Shown here piece after piece: positions 27,800-37,272 of a DNA stretch of 58,029 bases (positions are counted from its first letter, which is position 1; each line of letters opens with the position of its first letter). Position numbers and translations under genes: made by a program. A model generated the notes under the pieces. The model was not told the origin of the DNA and ran no database searches. It saw only the letters and a list, made by a program, of their open reading frames with translations. The stretch comes from Paenibacillus phoenicis (GTDB lineage Bacteria > Bacillota > Bacilli > Paenibacillales > Paenibacillaceae): contig NZ_JAYERP010000003.1 in NCBI RefSeq assembly GCF_034718895.1, positions 1 to 58,029 on the forward strand, read 5' to 3'.

Positions 27800-27854
27800 C
27801 TGGAAAACTCCGCTCTATTGCCGATTACCGGATCTTACTAGAAGAGTACACCTT

Positions 27855-28511
27855 TCAATACAAATCCTCCGCAGGCAAAATGCCGAGGCTTTTCGCCTTT
27901 CGAATGGCATCAACCCTTGAGTTGACGTGAAGCTTCTGGAACAGCTCCGTCAGTCCATATTCAAGAGAGCGCTGACTCACCATAAGCGTTTTGGAGATCT
28001 CCTTGTTGCTCTTGCCCTTGGCGAGCTCCCGCAGAAGACGGTCCTCCTCCCGTGTGATCGTGGTCGGCTCGTGCTCCGCGTCTCCCTGGACCTGAATTTC
28101 CTGTCGTCTTAGCTGCCTTAGCAGCTGCATCGGGATGATCGCCTGCTTCCTAGCTGCACAGCGGATGGCCAGAATGAGCTCTTCGCGAGTGGATGTCTTC
28201 GAAATGAAGCCCGATACGCCGGCCTCCATGAGGAGATTGAAATGCGGCGCGATTTCAAAACCGGAGTAGATGAGGATGACCGCGCCCGGCACGCAATCCA
28301 GCAGCTTGCGCGTCAGATCGGCGCCGTTGATGTTCGGCATGTATAGATCCAACAGGATGACGTCGAATTGATGGAGGCGCACCAAATCAGGCACAAGGTA
28401 TACATCTGTCTCGATCGTGACGTTAATGTCCGGTTCCGATTCGATAAGCATTTTGGTCCCTTCGACCACCGAGCGGTGGTCGTCAACAAGCAGGATATTC
28501 ATATCTTTCAC
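27855..28511 (-). CDS. NarL-family response regulator, ComA-like
   Basis: This 218-residue protein has a receiver domain (ILLVDDHRSVVEGTK, phospho-Asp in ILLDLYMPN near residue 56, SKTSTREE near the conserved Lys) and a LuxR-type HTH (LAKGKSNKEISKTLMVSQRS, then LEYGLTELFQKLHV). The DDH...EGTK start and the SRVDAIRKAKSLGIL tail are close to ComA of Bacillus subtilis. The start overlaps the kinase stop (ATGA), making a coupled pair. Confidence 0.86.
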   Translation of the reverse strand: MKDMNILLVDDHRSVVEGTKMLIESEPDINVTIETDVYLVPDLVRLHQFDVILLDLYMPNINGADLTRKLLDCVPGAVILIYSGFEIAPHFNLLMEAGVSGFISKTSTREELILAIRCAARKQAIIPMQLLRQLRRQEIQVQGDAEHEPTTITREEDRLLRELAKGKSNKEISKTLMVSQRSLEYGLTELFQKLHVNSRVDAIRKAKSLGILPAEDLY

Positions 28512-30712
28512 CTCTCGTTCATATGCTTGGGGAACTGTATGGTGACATGGAAGCCCTTGCGGGGCGCCGACCGGAAATCGACCTTGCCTTCAAGGCTCTG
28601 CACCCGTTTCTCGATGCCAGCAATGCCCATGTGCTGGAATGAACCTTCCAAGCGCGACAGCCGCACGCCTACGCCGTCGTCCGAGTAACGGAACGTAAAA
28701 CAACTGTCCTCGTCCGTCAGCGACATAATCACCTTCGACGCCCTTGAGTGCTTGGTGGCGTTGTTCAGCAGCTCTTGGACGATCCGGTAAACGCCGAGAA
28801 TTTGATCTTCGTCCAGCGAGCCGGCCATCTCATCCGCATGAAACTCAATTTCGTAGTTAGCGAACATGCGCAAATAGGCGAACAAGCTTTTCAGAGACTC
28901 GACCAGCCCCATTTTCAACAGAAAAGGCGGCCGCAGTTCGTTGCACGTAATCCGGATCTGATGGATCGCATCAAGCAGCCCTTCTTCGATTTCGGCCAAT
29001 TCTGAGCCGGTACTGGTGTCGAACGAATTGGACGAACGAAGCGATTCGAGCTTCCGGTACCAGATGATCAGATCCTGCAGCACCGAATCATGCAGGTCGC
29101 TCGACAGCGACGCCCGCTCCTTCTCCGACAGCTTGAACAGCAGCCGGAGCATCCATCTCGGCGTTTCGCCCCTTGTCATCATCTCTTCCATCCGTTTCAT
29201 CAGATCCTCAGTCCGGTACAGGTTGTCGTATAGGATCGTTACATAACGAACGGCCGTATCAAGCCATCTCTTCTCAGCCTCGGGCAGCGGACGGTTCAGT
29301 CCGATGGACAGCCATACCGGCTGCGGCTTCTCGCCTATGCGAATCCGGATCGTATTCGCGTCACGCTCCCCGCCTGAGGGTTCGGATACGCAAGACGGTT
29401 CATCCTTCGCTTCGACGATCGCCACCTCGGAGATGCAGAGTACGGCCTGCACCTCGTCGATCAGCCTGTCTTCCAGCTCCGATACCTTCATGACGCCCGC
29501 GAGGTCTTTGGATAGGCGATTCAAGCTTGACTGCAGGAAACTGGAGCGTTCCTCGCTCCGGATCAGCTCCCGCTCTTCCTGCTTGCGCCTCGTAATATCC
29601 TTGATGATGCCATGAATTCCGTTTAGCTGGCCTGACAAGAAAATGGGCACAAACGTAATGCTCACGATTCGCTCTCCGCCTGTCATGTCCGCAAGCCGGC
29701 ATTCGACGTCCCGGGGTGTGCCATCTTCCATAACTTCGAACAGCGTTTCGTAGACCAGACTGTGGTCCTCATCGAAAATCATCCCCATGAAGCACTGATT
29801 GGTCATTGTTTCTCGCTGGATGCCCGTTATTTGCTCAAATGCCTTGTTCGCATGCGCAAAATAAAGCCCCTCTAGCACAATGGTGAAAACTCCGTCCAAG
29901 TTGTGCTCAAACAAAGACTTGTACCTCTGCTCGCTCTCCTCCAGCGCGAGCTCGGCGCGCTTCTTGTCCGTGATGTCAAGCATGATGCCGTCCAACCGCT
30001 CCACCGCTCCTTCGTTGTCCAGGTGTGGATGGATAATCAGCTGCCCCCAGCGCGGCTCACCGGGATGATGGATCCAGCGGAACTCCTGGCGCACCGGCAA
30101 TCCCCGGTCGAGCTTTTCCCTCACTTCGCCCATCAGGAGCGCATTGTCGTCCGGATGGATATGGTCATGCAGGCGGATCGGACTCCTGATAATCTCTTGC
30201 CTTGGCAGGCCGCTGATTTTCTCCACGCTTTCAGAGATGAAAGTATATTGGGTGAAGTCCTTATCCGTGGACCATACCGCGGCGTTTACGTTGTCCAGAA
30301 TGTTCTCGAGCAGACGCTCGGCCCGTTTGCGCGCCGTAACATCCCTTACCACCGCTACTACGTAGTTGACGTTTCCATCTCCGTGCAGCACCGGCATAAC
30401 CTTAGTCTCCACTTCCAGAATGCGACCGTCTTTATGCTGCACCTGGTAGCCAATATCGACCGGCGTTCGGCCTTGTACGGTCTGAACCAGCGATTGCCTC
30501 ACCCGCTCCTGATCCTCCGGTACGATGAGGGCGAAAGCGTCCATCCCCTCGTATTCCTCCACGCTATAGCCGCTCTGCGTAAGGATGGAAGGTGACACGT
30601 AACGGACGATGGCTTCGCTGTCGACCACCACAATCGTATCGGATGTATGCTCGGCAACAATCCGGTACATTTCTTCTCTGCCGCCTGCTATAAAACTCTG
30701 ATTATCGCTCAT
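28508..30712 (-). CDS. Multi-PAS cytoplasmic sensor histidine kinase (NarX/DegS class)
   Basis: This 734-residue protein has no membrane segment. Three PAS/PAC modules occupy about residues 15-135, 140-265 and 270-395, each followed by a PAC motif (for example VAVVRDVTARKRAE). A GAF-like stretch follows. The dimerisation/phosphoacceptor helix has SSDLHDSVLQDLI with the His near residue 560. The HATPase carries an N box (ELLNNATKHSRA) and GVGVRLSRL...HMGIAGIEKRV. It probably senses a cytoplasmic redox or ligand signal and phosphorylates the ComA-like regulator. The ATG at 30712 follows GAGGGGT; the upstream TTG is less likely. Confidence 0.87.
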   Translation of the reverse strand: MSDNQSFIAGGREEMYRIVAEHTSDTIVVVDSEAIVRYVSPSILTQSGYSVEEYEGMDAFALIVPEDQERVRQSLVQTVQGRTPVDIGYQVQHKDGRILEVETKVMPVLHGDGNVNYVVAVVRDVTARKRAERLLENILDNVNAAVWSTDKDFTQYTFISESVEKISGLPRQEIIRSPIRLHDHIHPDDNALLMGEVREKLDRGLPVRQEFRWIHHPGEPRWGQLIIHPHLDNEGAVERLDGIMLDITDKKRAELALEESEQRYKSLFEHNLDGVFTIVLEGLYFAHANKAFEQITGIQRETMTNQCFMGMIFDEDHSLVYETLFEVMEDGTPRDVECRLADMTGGERIVSITFVPIFLSGQLNGIHGIIKDITRRKQEERELIRSEERSSFLQSSLNRLSKDLAGVMKVSELEDRLIDEVQAVLCISEVAIVEAKDEPSCVSEPSGGERDANTIRIRIGEKPQPVWLSIGLNRPLPEAEKRWLDTAVRYVTILYDNLYRTEDLMKRMEEMMTRGETPRWMLRLLFKLSEKERASLSSDLHDSVLQDLIIWYRKLESLRSSNSFDTSTGSELAEIEEGLLDAIHQIRITCNELRPPFLLKMGLVESLKSLFAYLRMFANYEIEFHADEMAGSLDEDQILGVYRIVQELLNNATKHSRASKVIMSLTDEDSCFTFRYSDDGVGVRLSRLEGSFQHMGIAGIEKRVQSLEGKVDFRSAPRKGFHVTIQFPKHMNER

Positions 30713-30989
30713 GGACAATACCCCTCTTAGCCTTGTCTCTTAGTCTCGTTCCATTATACCGGAGTTTCCTCCGTCACATCGCGCAAAAATACGGGCCGTC
30801 CCCGCAAAAATAGACTTAAATAGCTCCCATGGGCCTGTGCCATTTTCAACTAGTCGGCCATTGCGCTTTCCTTTCCCCCCAGTAATCAATCCCAACCAGT
30901 TCCGATTCTGGATGTTGTTCAGCGATTTTGGCAAGCAAATGCATGGGGTTGGTTCGAATCCATATTTTGCCTTAAGAAGAAGATCGAAA

Positions 30990-31018
30990 AAGACGCAGGG
31001 AGTAATTCTCCTTGCGCC
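30990..31018. terminator. Hairpin at the edge of the IS3 remnant
   Basis: GACGCAGGGAG and CTCCTTGCGCC form a stem flanked by AAAAA on the left and TTTTCC on the right. It is a terminator-like hairpin between the kinase gene and the IS remnant. Confidence 0.55.
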
Positions 31019-31039
31019 TTTTCCGGTCAAAACGTATTC

Positions 31040-31595
31040 GGAAGTGGTTTCTGAATCAGCACTTCATCCGCAAATCGTTGGATCACTAAAGTGTGAAGTC
31101 GCCCGCGAACTGAAGATCAAGGACAACACGCTATACGGCTGGATGAAGAAGTATAGTGGTGAACCGGAGATCGTTGCGGCGCAAGCGTTTAAGTCCGAAG
31201 ACCATCAGCTCAGGGAGTTGCAAAAGCAAATACGAGATCTGCAAGAGGAGAACGAAATCTTAAAAAAAGCAATGCACTTCTTCGCGAAAGACCGTCGGTG
31301 AAATATACGTTCATCCACGAACACCGCTTTGAGTACCGACTGGAGACGATGTGCAGCGTATTGAAAGTATCTCGCAGCGATCTCCGAGCGAACGGTGACG
31401 CGGATCATGAACGAGCAGCAGTGGCGGTCCCGGACAGTCAAGAAGTACAAAGCGACCACCAACTCCAAACACAGTCTACCCGTGCAGGACAATGTGCTGA
31501 ACCAAGAGTTTACGGCCAGCAAGCCCAATGAAAAATGGGTGCAACACGCAGCTGATTTTGAACGCCAATACCACTTTAATGCGATAAATCAGTGA
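31040..31595 (+). mobile_element. Decayed IS3-family insertion sequence (IS150-like)
   Basis: The frame up to 31301 carries the end of OrfA (CEVARELKIKDNTLYGWMKK, then a leucine-zipper helix QKQIRDLQEENEILKKAM, ending FFAKDRR). OrfB begins at 31298 (KYTFIHEHRFEYRLETMCSV) but changes frame near 31380 and resumes as RTVKKYKATTNSKHSLPVQD and NEKWV, then stops at 31595. The DDE catalytic core is missing. No intact terminal repeats or target duplication could be recognised. Confidence 0.8.
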
Positions 31596-32116
31596 ATTCT
31601 GTGTCTACTATCTTGACAGAGGTCCAGCTGTAAGTAGTGGCTGTATGAAAAAACTCTTTGCTGATCTAATTCTTCCTCGCAACATGGGAGCGAGCCTGTA
31701 CACCCTTCTTCCACAAAGAAACAGATTTAAGCCCGTTTTTCAAAGTCATTTGTACTTTATCTGATTTATGACCGTCTAAACATAGGGATTCAAAACTGCT
31801 TATGATTTTATTCGAGATGAATAATTATGATTTATTGATATATTTTATCTCTAAATCTTAAATTAAATATAGTTAGAAATATATTACACTAATTATAGTT
31901 GCAAACTACACTAATCAATACAGATGACAAAACATGGAAGCATGTCTCTCTTTTTTACTGATTTCCTGCATATGACTTGCATCTTTTTTACCAGTTATGA
32001 AACTGTGAAATGAAAGTAAATTACTTCATTGGATCTCATTAAAGTTAACACGGTGGGGCTTCCGCAAGACGTATAGTAAGCTATTTTTCAATTACTATTT
32101 GAGCTAGGAGGGTTAA
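31596..32116. other. AT-rich intergenic stretch
   Basis: No open frame of note lies in these 520 bases. They are visibly AT-rich compared with both sides. One small hairpin (ACATG-GAAG-CATGT at 31931-31944, followed by a T run) might be a leader attenuator for the MFS gene, but the stem is only five pairs. A GGAGGG site precedes the MFS start. Confidence 0.5.
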
Positions 32117-33336
32117 ATGTTAAACTCATATCTTGTAGTTCTAAAAATACCTAGCATGTTACGATACATGACAGGTCTCGTATTTACCAAACTTGGCGGT
32201 TGGATGTGGAGTACTGGTTTAGTTCTATTTGTTTTGTACAAATATGATCATTCAACTGAGTTATCAGGTTTAGCTGTACTATTTAGTGTCATACCTGGTG
32301 TTATCATCTCCCCGGTGGTTGGAGTATTGATTGACAAATACGATCCTCGAAAAATAATTACGATTGGTCAAACGCTAACTGGTTTATTATGTGCATTGAT
32401 CCCCGCTCTGTCCCTTCTTGGTGTTCTTCATTTTGGGATTCTGATGGTAATCGTCACATTGTTAAGTTTGATTCGACCGTTAGTAACTACCGCTTATCGA
32501 GCTTTGTTGCCCGCTCTCGTTCCCGCCAACCACTGGGATCAAGCCAATGCCCTGGACGGCATTATCCAAGAAACAGCCGTGATTATGGGACCAGCAATTA
32601 TTGGTCTCTTAACCGGTTTTCTTAGTGCCGATGACGCGATGTTTGGAATATCTCTATTCTGGATGTTGGGTGCCATCGGTGGAACTGGCATAAAAAATGC
32701 ACCGCAGAACTCAAGTAACGAACAAACTAAATTGCTACAAGGTGCTTGGTCAGGTTTACGTTTCCTTTTGAAAAACCCTTCCTTGAGAGGTCTTTCTTTT
32801 GCTATGCCATTTTACACAATGACTTTTGGGGTTTTCTATGTGGGCCTTCCCATTCTAGTAGAAGAAAGACTTCATTGGGAAGCGGCAGCCGTCGGTGGGC
32901 TTTGGACAATTCTTGGTTGTGCTTCCTTGGCGTCTAACCTCTTCTTCGGACGATACAATTCGCAAGGACGTGAAAGAAACAATTTAGCACTTGGAATGTT
33001 CATTAGTTTAGGCGGTTTCGCATTGGTCGCGATCTCCACGAATTTAATCCTGATCATTTGTGGCTTATTGATCATCGGTAGTCAGCAGGGGCTTGTCGAT
33101 ATTAATCTCCATTCGCTCCGCCAAAGGCGAACGGATCCTCAAATGTATGGACGCGTCGTTTCTTTAGGAGGAATGTTAATGTCGTTAGGCAGCCCAATCG
33201 GATCTAGCATAGCTGGAGTCACTCTTTCGAAGTCCTTGACTCTTACTCTCTTACTTCCAATTTTTTTCGGAGCTTTGCCGTCTTAATGGTTATGTTATTA
33301 ATACCTCGTAAGGAAAATAACACTCATATTTCATAA
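32117..33336 (+). CDS. MFS_3 transporter with C-terminal frameshift
   Basis: The open frame of 389 residues has about 11 helices and MFS loop 2-3 VGVLIDKYDPRKIIT, of the type seen in macrolide-efflux and EntS-like proteins. The frame ends early at 33286. The next frame continues naturally as FAVLMVMLLIPRKENN to 33336. Adding one T to the T7 run near 33263 restores it, so either the gene lost a base or this is a sequencing error. Codon use and AT content differ from neighbours. It lies between an IS remnant and a truncated recombinase. Confidence 0.78.
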
Positions 33337-33431
33337 CTTTGATTTTTTGGAAAACAGTCTGGTCGTAACCGGAAGTAACTGATAATTTCGAAACATTCCA
33401 TAAACCCTAAAACAGCTAAGGGACAATAATA

Positions 33432-33459
33432 AAGACGCCTAGGAATTCTAAGGCGTCTT
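33432..33459. terminator. Terminator between convergent MFS and recombinase fragments
   Basis: AAGACGCCT and AGGCGTCTT flank TAGGAATTCTA-like DNA, forming a near-perfect palindrome that could end transcription in either direction. Confidence 0.65.
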
Positions 33460-33519
33460 ACGTTCATTTGAGCTTATTTCCGATCAATTTTTATATCAGT
33501 TTTACATCAAGGCTTTAAT

Positions 33520-33795
33520 TTAGGTATCGTTAATCATGCGCTGGAAATCCTCGCGCTTTGTAACCTGAGTACCGGTTATGGCTTCATCTGCATAAATATC
33601 AACCAGCACCCAGTCGCTTCGTTTGCTAACGAGATCGGTGTAATAGGCGACTTGCGACTTGTAGCTGCTCAATTGCTCCTCGGTGTCGGTACTTACGCGA
33701 GCGTAAGGGGCGACGCGAAAAACATCCGATAACTTTCCGGCGTTGCGATCGGATATTTTCCTACTTGCTTTAATTACTTCTACTTCGAGAGCCAT
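33520..33795 (-). pseudogene. Truncated large serine recombinase (N-terminal domain)
   Basis: The 91-residue frame matches the start of transposon-type serine recombinases: RVAPYARVSTDTEEQLSSYK includes the catalytic Ser, followed by VDIYADEAITGTQVTKREDFQRM. It stops after FQRMINDT. The rest of the catalytic domain and the zinc-ribbon/recombinase domains (normally another 400 residues) are missing. It cannot be active and marks a lost mobile element. Confidence 0.82.
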
Positions 33796-33881
33796 GATGT
33801 TGTCCCGGTAATCAAAGATACTGCCAGTAATTGTTTTATCATAGCGATTTGCATGCTGTACCGGATGAGTTTATGGTTCAT
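33780..33881 (-). pseudogene. Truncated SHOCT-like small protein of the recombinase element
   Basis: Starting at the ATG at 33881 with a GGGAGG site, the frame encodes 33 residues (MNHKLIRYSMQIAMIKQLLA and LITGTTSWLSK). This resembles the short helical proteins encoded before serine recombinases on Firmicute elements, but is cut off after the SLIT motif. It overlaps the recombinase start. Confidence 0.5.
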
Positions 33882-33904
33882 AAAAACCTCCCAATAATCC
33901 AGAA

Positions 33905-33959
33905 AAGCTGAAAAACAGAGATGCGCAACAAACATTATCACGTGTGCGCATCTCTGTTT
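33905..33959 (-). terminator. Perfect 15-bp inverted repeat, likely terminator of the siderophore operon
   Basis: AAACAGAGATGCGCA (33913-33927) and TGCGCATCTCTGTTT (33945-33959) are perfect arms around a 17-base loop. On the minus strand TTTTTCAGCTTTTC follows. It lies about 215 bases past the last synthetase gene. Confidence 0.65.
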
Positions 33960-34135
33960 CCGCCTCTGTTTTGGTTGCTTCTCCTCCATTAACCCTATCC
34001 GGCGGACAGTGGTTAGCCGTCCTCATAGGCTTCAAACCTCTTCCAGGATCGCTGCAAGCCGCCCCCATTGCGCTGAACTGTGGCTGGACGGAAGTATCAT
34101 TATCCCTCCGCATGGGTCTTCGCCTTAAATGGAAC

Positions 34136-34161
34136 TGCAAGAAAATTACTTCCTTGCAGTC
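34136..34161. repeat. 8-bp inverted repeat after the last siderophore synthetase
   Basis: ACTGCAAG and CTTGCAGT form perfect 8-bp arms at 34136-34143 and 34154-34161. There is no T tract on the minus strand, so termination probably occurs at the larger hairpin at 33913-33959. Confidence 0.4.
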
Positions 34162-34175
34162 TAAAAACTTTGTTC

Positions 34176-36065
34176 CTACAACCGTCCTCTAAGGAAAGGA
34201 TTATGCCCGGTTCCTTTTCCCGACGGCATCGCACCGGGCACCCCGTCCGCTTCCAGCAGCGGTCGAACGACCAGCTTCACCGGCCACTCTCCGCTCTCGA
34301 AGATCGCCCGGTATAGCTCGGCGCGGTCGCTTTCCGGCAGCCCCGCCCCTTGCAGCGCTTCTTTCCAGGCCTGCTCCGTGATCGTCCACAACCGGGACTC
34401 CGGCAGATCGTACGCGCAGGACAAAGCTTCCATGATCGAAGCCAGATTGACCTGCGTCCCCAGCGATTGAACGTAAAAAATCAGCTTGTGAATCGTCTCG
34501 TTGTACAGGCTGTTGGAATAGCCGGGCCGTATGCGGTACCCGGGATCGCCGATGCCGTGCTTATCGAGATACGGCTGATGCAGGCGCACCGAATCGTGGT
34601 CGCGGAGCAGCAGCCCCTTCACTTGATTGCGCTCCAGAACCAGGCAGCAGTTCTGCCCGTGAATTTCCGGGACGATTCCGATCTTGAACAGCCGCATCAC
34701 CACGTCATAGAACAGGTGCGCAAGGTCGCTATAGAAGCTGAACACCTCTTCGCGGGAAAGCTCCTTGCCCAGGATTTCCGACAAAATATGCCGGCCTCCC
34801 AAATGGACGCCAAACGCGGACATCGGAATCACCTTGCGTTCCGCCTCAAAAAGCTCCGGCGGGTATAGGCGAAGCTGGGCGGCCAAATGGCGCGGATGGT
34901 CGTCGAACAGCCCCATCGATGCCGGCATGTATCCCCACCAGTGCCGCTCCTCGCATAGGAAAACCCGGCCCGGCAGTGTGTCGTCGCAAGCTATGGCCTG
35001 ACGCAGCAGCTTCTCCCCGGCCAAGCCGTTCAGCAGCTTCACGACCGGCAAATAGCGGGCGGCGCCCAGCGACAGCACGCTGACCGGCAGCTTGAGCATC
35101 GCCACAGCGGCCACAGCGTTAACGTCCGCTCCGCTCCCCACCTCCACGATGGATGGCGGAGCAAGAGAACGCAAGGAGGAGGTGGCTAGAAATTCACCAG
35201 CCTCCGCATCCAGCACCACGATCGTCCCCTCCTCGATTTCCCGGATAAAGCGGGACAAAATCACCTGCTGAAGCTGCCACGGGTGCACAGGCAGAGGCAC
35301 GTATTCGTCCGGCCTAAGCCCCCGCCGCTGCATCTCGTCCTCCACGGCGGCCCGCTGCTCAGCCGCAAGCAGATCCAGGCAGGACAACGGCCCTTCCGGG
35401 CACCCCCGTACGACCGAATCGGCGCGCACCGCTACCCAGCGCAGGCGGATCGGCTCCCCGAACTCCGCCGAATACTTCAGGCAGTCCTGCTCGGTAAACC
35501 CGATTTTCGCTTTGGCCGACGGATGGAACGGGCGATCGCGCAGCGCAGCGATTCGTTCTCCTTTGATAAACCACTCGTAAGCCGAGGACGGAGCAAACGC
35601 CAGCAGCCCCTCCGCGCATTCCGGGCTCAGGCTCAACGCAAGCTGCCGGGCCGCCACCTCCACGCCGGTCAAAAAGTCTGTAACCCCCGGATGGCTGTAG
35701 GCTTCCTCCGACAACACCGCACGCAGCACCGTTTTCGCCAGCTCCGCCGAAGAGTTGATGAAAGCCCAGCTTCCGTCGGACGCGCGTTTAAAAATCGGAG
35801 AATCCTGCACCCACTGAACGCCAAGCCTGGGGCTGTCTTCAACCAAAAACGCGATTTCCCCGGCAAAAATGCGAATCGCTCCATTATCGCCATACCCGCC
35901 GTATAACCGCCGGATCTGCTCGGGCGCGGCCGACAGCGTCCCGAAAGTCCCCTCATCCAGCCGGAAAAACCGCTCCGTCAAAAAGGCGTTCATCAAATCG
36001 CCGATAATCCGTAACTCCGCCGCCTGCCGTCCTGATTCAATTGTCCATGTTCGCATGGTATGCAT
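34176..36065 (-). CDS. IucA/IucC siderophore synthetase, SbnC/AcsA-like (probable type B)
   Basis: This roughly 629-residue NRPS-independent siderophore synthetase activates a carboxylate as adenylate and couples it to an amine. Family motifs are DRPFHPSAKAKIGFTEQD, VPLPVHPWQLQQV, ATSSLRSLAP, and EIHGQNCCLVLERNQVKGLLLRDHDS; it ends KGTGHNPF, as SbnC-type enzymes do. Type B members use alpha-ketoglutarate as the carboxylate. It is the last gene of the operon and overlaps the decarboxylase gene. The second ATG (36065) fits the GGAAGG site best; another lies at 36071. Confidence 0.85.
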   Translation of the reverse strand: MHTMRTWTIESGRQAAELRIIGDLMNAFLTERFFRLDEGTFGTLSAAPEQIRRLYGGYGDNGAIRIFAGEIAFLVEDSPRLGVQWVQDSPIFKRASDGSWAFINSSAELAKTVLRAVLSEEAYSHPGVTDFLTGVEVAARQLALSLSPECAEGLLAFAPSSAYEWFIKGERIAALRDRPFHPSAKAKIGFTEQDCLKYSAEFGEPIRLRWVAVRADSVVRGCPEGPLSCLDLLAAEQRAAVEDEMQRRGLRPDEYVPLPVHPWQLQQVILSRFIREIEEGTIVVLDAEAGEFLATSSLRSLAPPSIVEVGSGADVNAVAAVAMLKLPVSVLSLGAARYLPVVKLLNGLAGEKLLRQAIACDDTLPGRVFLCEERHWWGYMPASMGLFDDHPRHLAAQLRLYPPELFEAERKVIPMSAFGVHLGGRHILSEILGKELSREEVFSFYSDLAHLFYDVVMRLFKIGIVPEIHGQNCCLVLERNQVKGLLLRDHDSVRLHQPYLDKHGIGDPGYRIRPGYSNSLYNETIHKLIFYVQSLGTQVNLASIMEALSCAYDLPESRLWTITEQAWKEALQGAGLPESDRAELYRAIFESGEWPVKLVVRPLLEADGVPGAMPSGKGTGHNPFLRGRL

Positions 36066-37272
36066 GATCATTTCCTTCCGCTAAATAATAAAATTTCGGG
36101 TGCGGGTGCCCCAAAAAATCGTGGTGCGAGATCGTCCAGCAATAAGCGCCCGACTTCTCGAACACAACGATGTCGCCGACGCGCAGCAGCTCGACTTCGG
36201 CATCCGCATGCAGCCGGTCCTTGGGCGTGCAAAGCTCGCCGACTAGCGTCACCTTGCCCCGCCTGATCTCTGGCCTGGCGAAAGGATACGCCCAACGCTC
36301 CGCCGGCAAGATAGCAAATGGATGATTATGCCCCCAGGAAGCGGGCAGCCGGTTGTGGTGGGTCCCTCCCCTCAGCACAGCAAAATGCCGATCATGCGAA
36401 GGCTTGATATCGATCACCTCCGCGGCGTAATAACCGTGGTCTGCTACGAGAAACCGGCCCGGCTCGAACCACAACTGAACTCTGGCTAGCCTTTTTCTAG
36501 CTTCGCTTCGTGCGATCAGGGAAGTGAACAAGGCCCAGTCGAACGCCGGAGCGTCATCGTAAGGGACGCCAAAGCCACCTCCCGCGTTGACGATCTCAAT
36601 GTCCAGACGGTAGCGTTCCATCCACTCTTCCGCTTTTCGCAAATACAGCTCGATCATTTCGGCATGCAGCTCCGCCCGCAAGTTGTTCGAGAGCGAGTGA
36701 AAATGAAAGCCGCATAACCTAACCGCGCCCCGCCCTTCTTCCCGTATAACGGCGATCGCTTCATCAAGCAGCTCCTCGTCCAGCCCGAAGGGGGTCGGAC
36801 GGCCGCCCATCGTAATTTGGGTCTGCGGCAACGCGCTCGTTCTCAGGTTCATGCGCAGCAAAATCCGGACCGGCTCGCTCCGCCCTTGTGTAAGCCGGAT
36901 CAGCCTTCTCAGCTCCAGCAGGCTTTCCACATGAATATAGGAAACATTATGCCGGATGGCCGCCTCCAGCTCCGCTTCCTTTTTGCCGGGGCCGCCAAAC
37001 AGAACCGGAACGCTGCCGCTCACCTCCCTGACCTTGAGCAGCTCGCCGGCGGAGGCTACCTCAAATCCGTCGATCAGCGGCAGCAGCGCTTCGATAATGC
37101 GCCGGTCCGGGTTGGCTTTAATCGCGTAAAACAGCCCCGTCCGTTCCGGCATATACCGCCGCATCCTTCGCACATGCGCGCGAATGCCGCCCAGGTCATA
37201 CAGATAAGCGCAAAACGGCTCCCGGCTTTCCGCTTGCAGCCTGTTGATCGCTTCCCGCACGTATGCTTTCAT
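36037..37272 (-). CDS. PLP-dependent decarboxylase, SbnH/AcsE-like
   Basis: This 411-residue fold-III PLP enzyme resembles diaminopimelate decarboxylase. The PLP lysine lies in LFYAIKANPDRRII (near residue 49), with GFEVASAGEL, FHFHSLSNNL, NAGGGFGVPYDD, FEPGRFLVADHGYY and GELCTPKDRL with the catalytic Cys region. In staphyloferrin B and achromobactin pathways this enzyme decarboxylates an amino acid already attached to citrate, giving diaminoethane or ethanolamine. The ATG overlaps the aldolase stop (ATGA) and has a GGAG site. Confidence 0.86.
   Translation of the reverse strand: MKAYVREAINRLQAESREPFCAYLYDLGGIRAHVRRMRRYMPERTGLFYAIKANPDRRIIEALLPLIDGFEVASAGELLKVREVSGSVPVLFGGPGKKEAELEAAIRHNVSYIHVESLLELRRLIRLTQGRSEPVRILLRMNLRTSALPQTQITMGGRPTPFGLDEELLDEAIAVIREEGRGAVRLCGFHFHSLSNNLRAELHAEMIELYLRKAEEWMERYRLDIEIVNAGGGFGVPYDDAPAFDWALFTSLIARSEARKRLARVQLWFEPGRFLVADHGYYAAEVIDIKPSHDRHFAVLRGGTHHNRLPASWGHNHPFAILPAERWAYPFARPEIRRGKVTLVGELCTPKDRLHADAEVELLRVGDIVVFEKSGAYCWTISHHDFLGHPHPKFYYLAEGNDHAYHANMDN

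Noticed and set aside
30945..30975. GGTTCGAATCC resembling a tRNA T-arm
   Set aside because: Only three stem pairs form around the loop, and no D-arm, anticodon arm or acceptor stem can be built upstream.
31921..31956. Leader attenuator for the MFS gene
   Set aside because: The stem is only five base pairs and no convincing leader peptide was found, so it is mentioned only in the intergenic entry.
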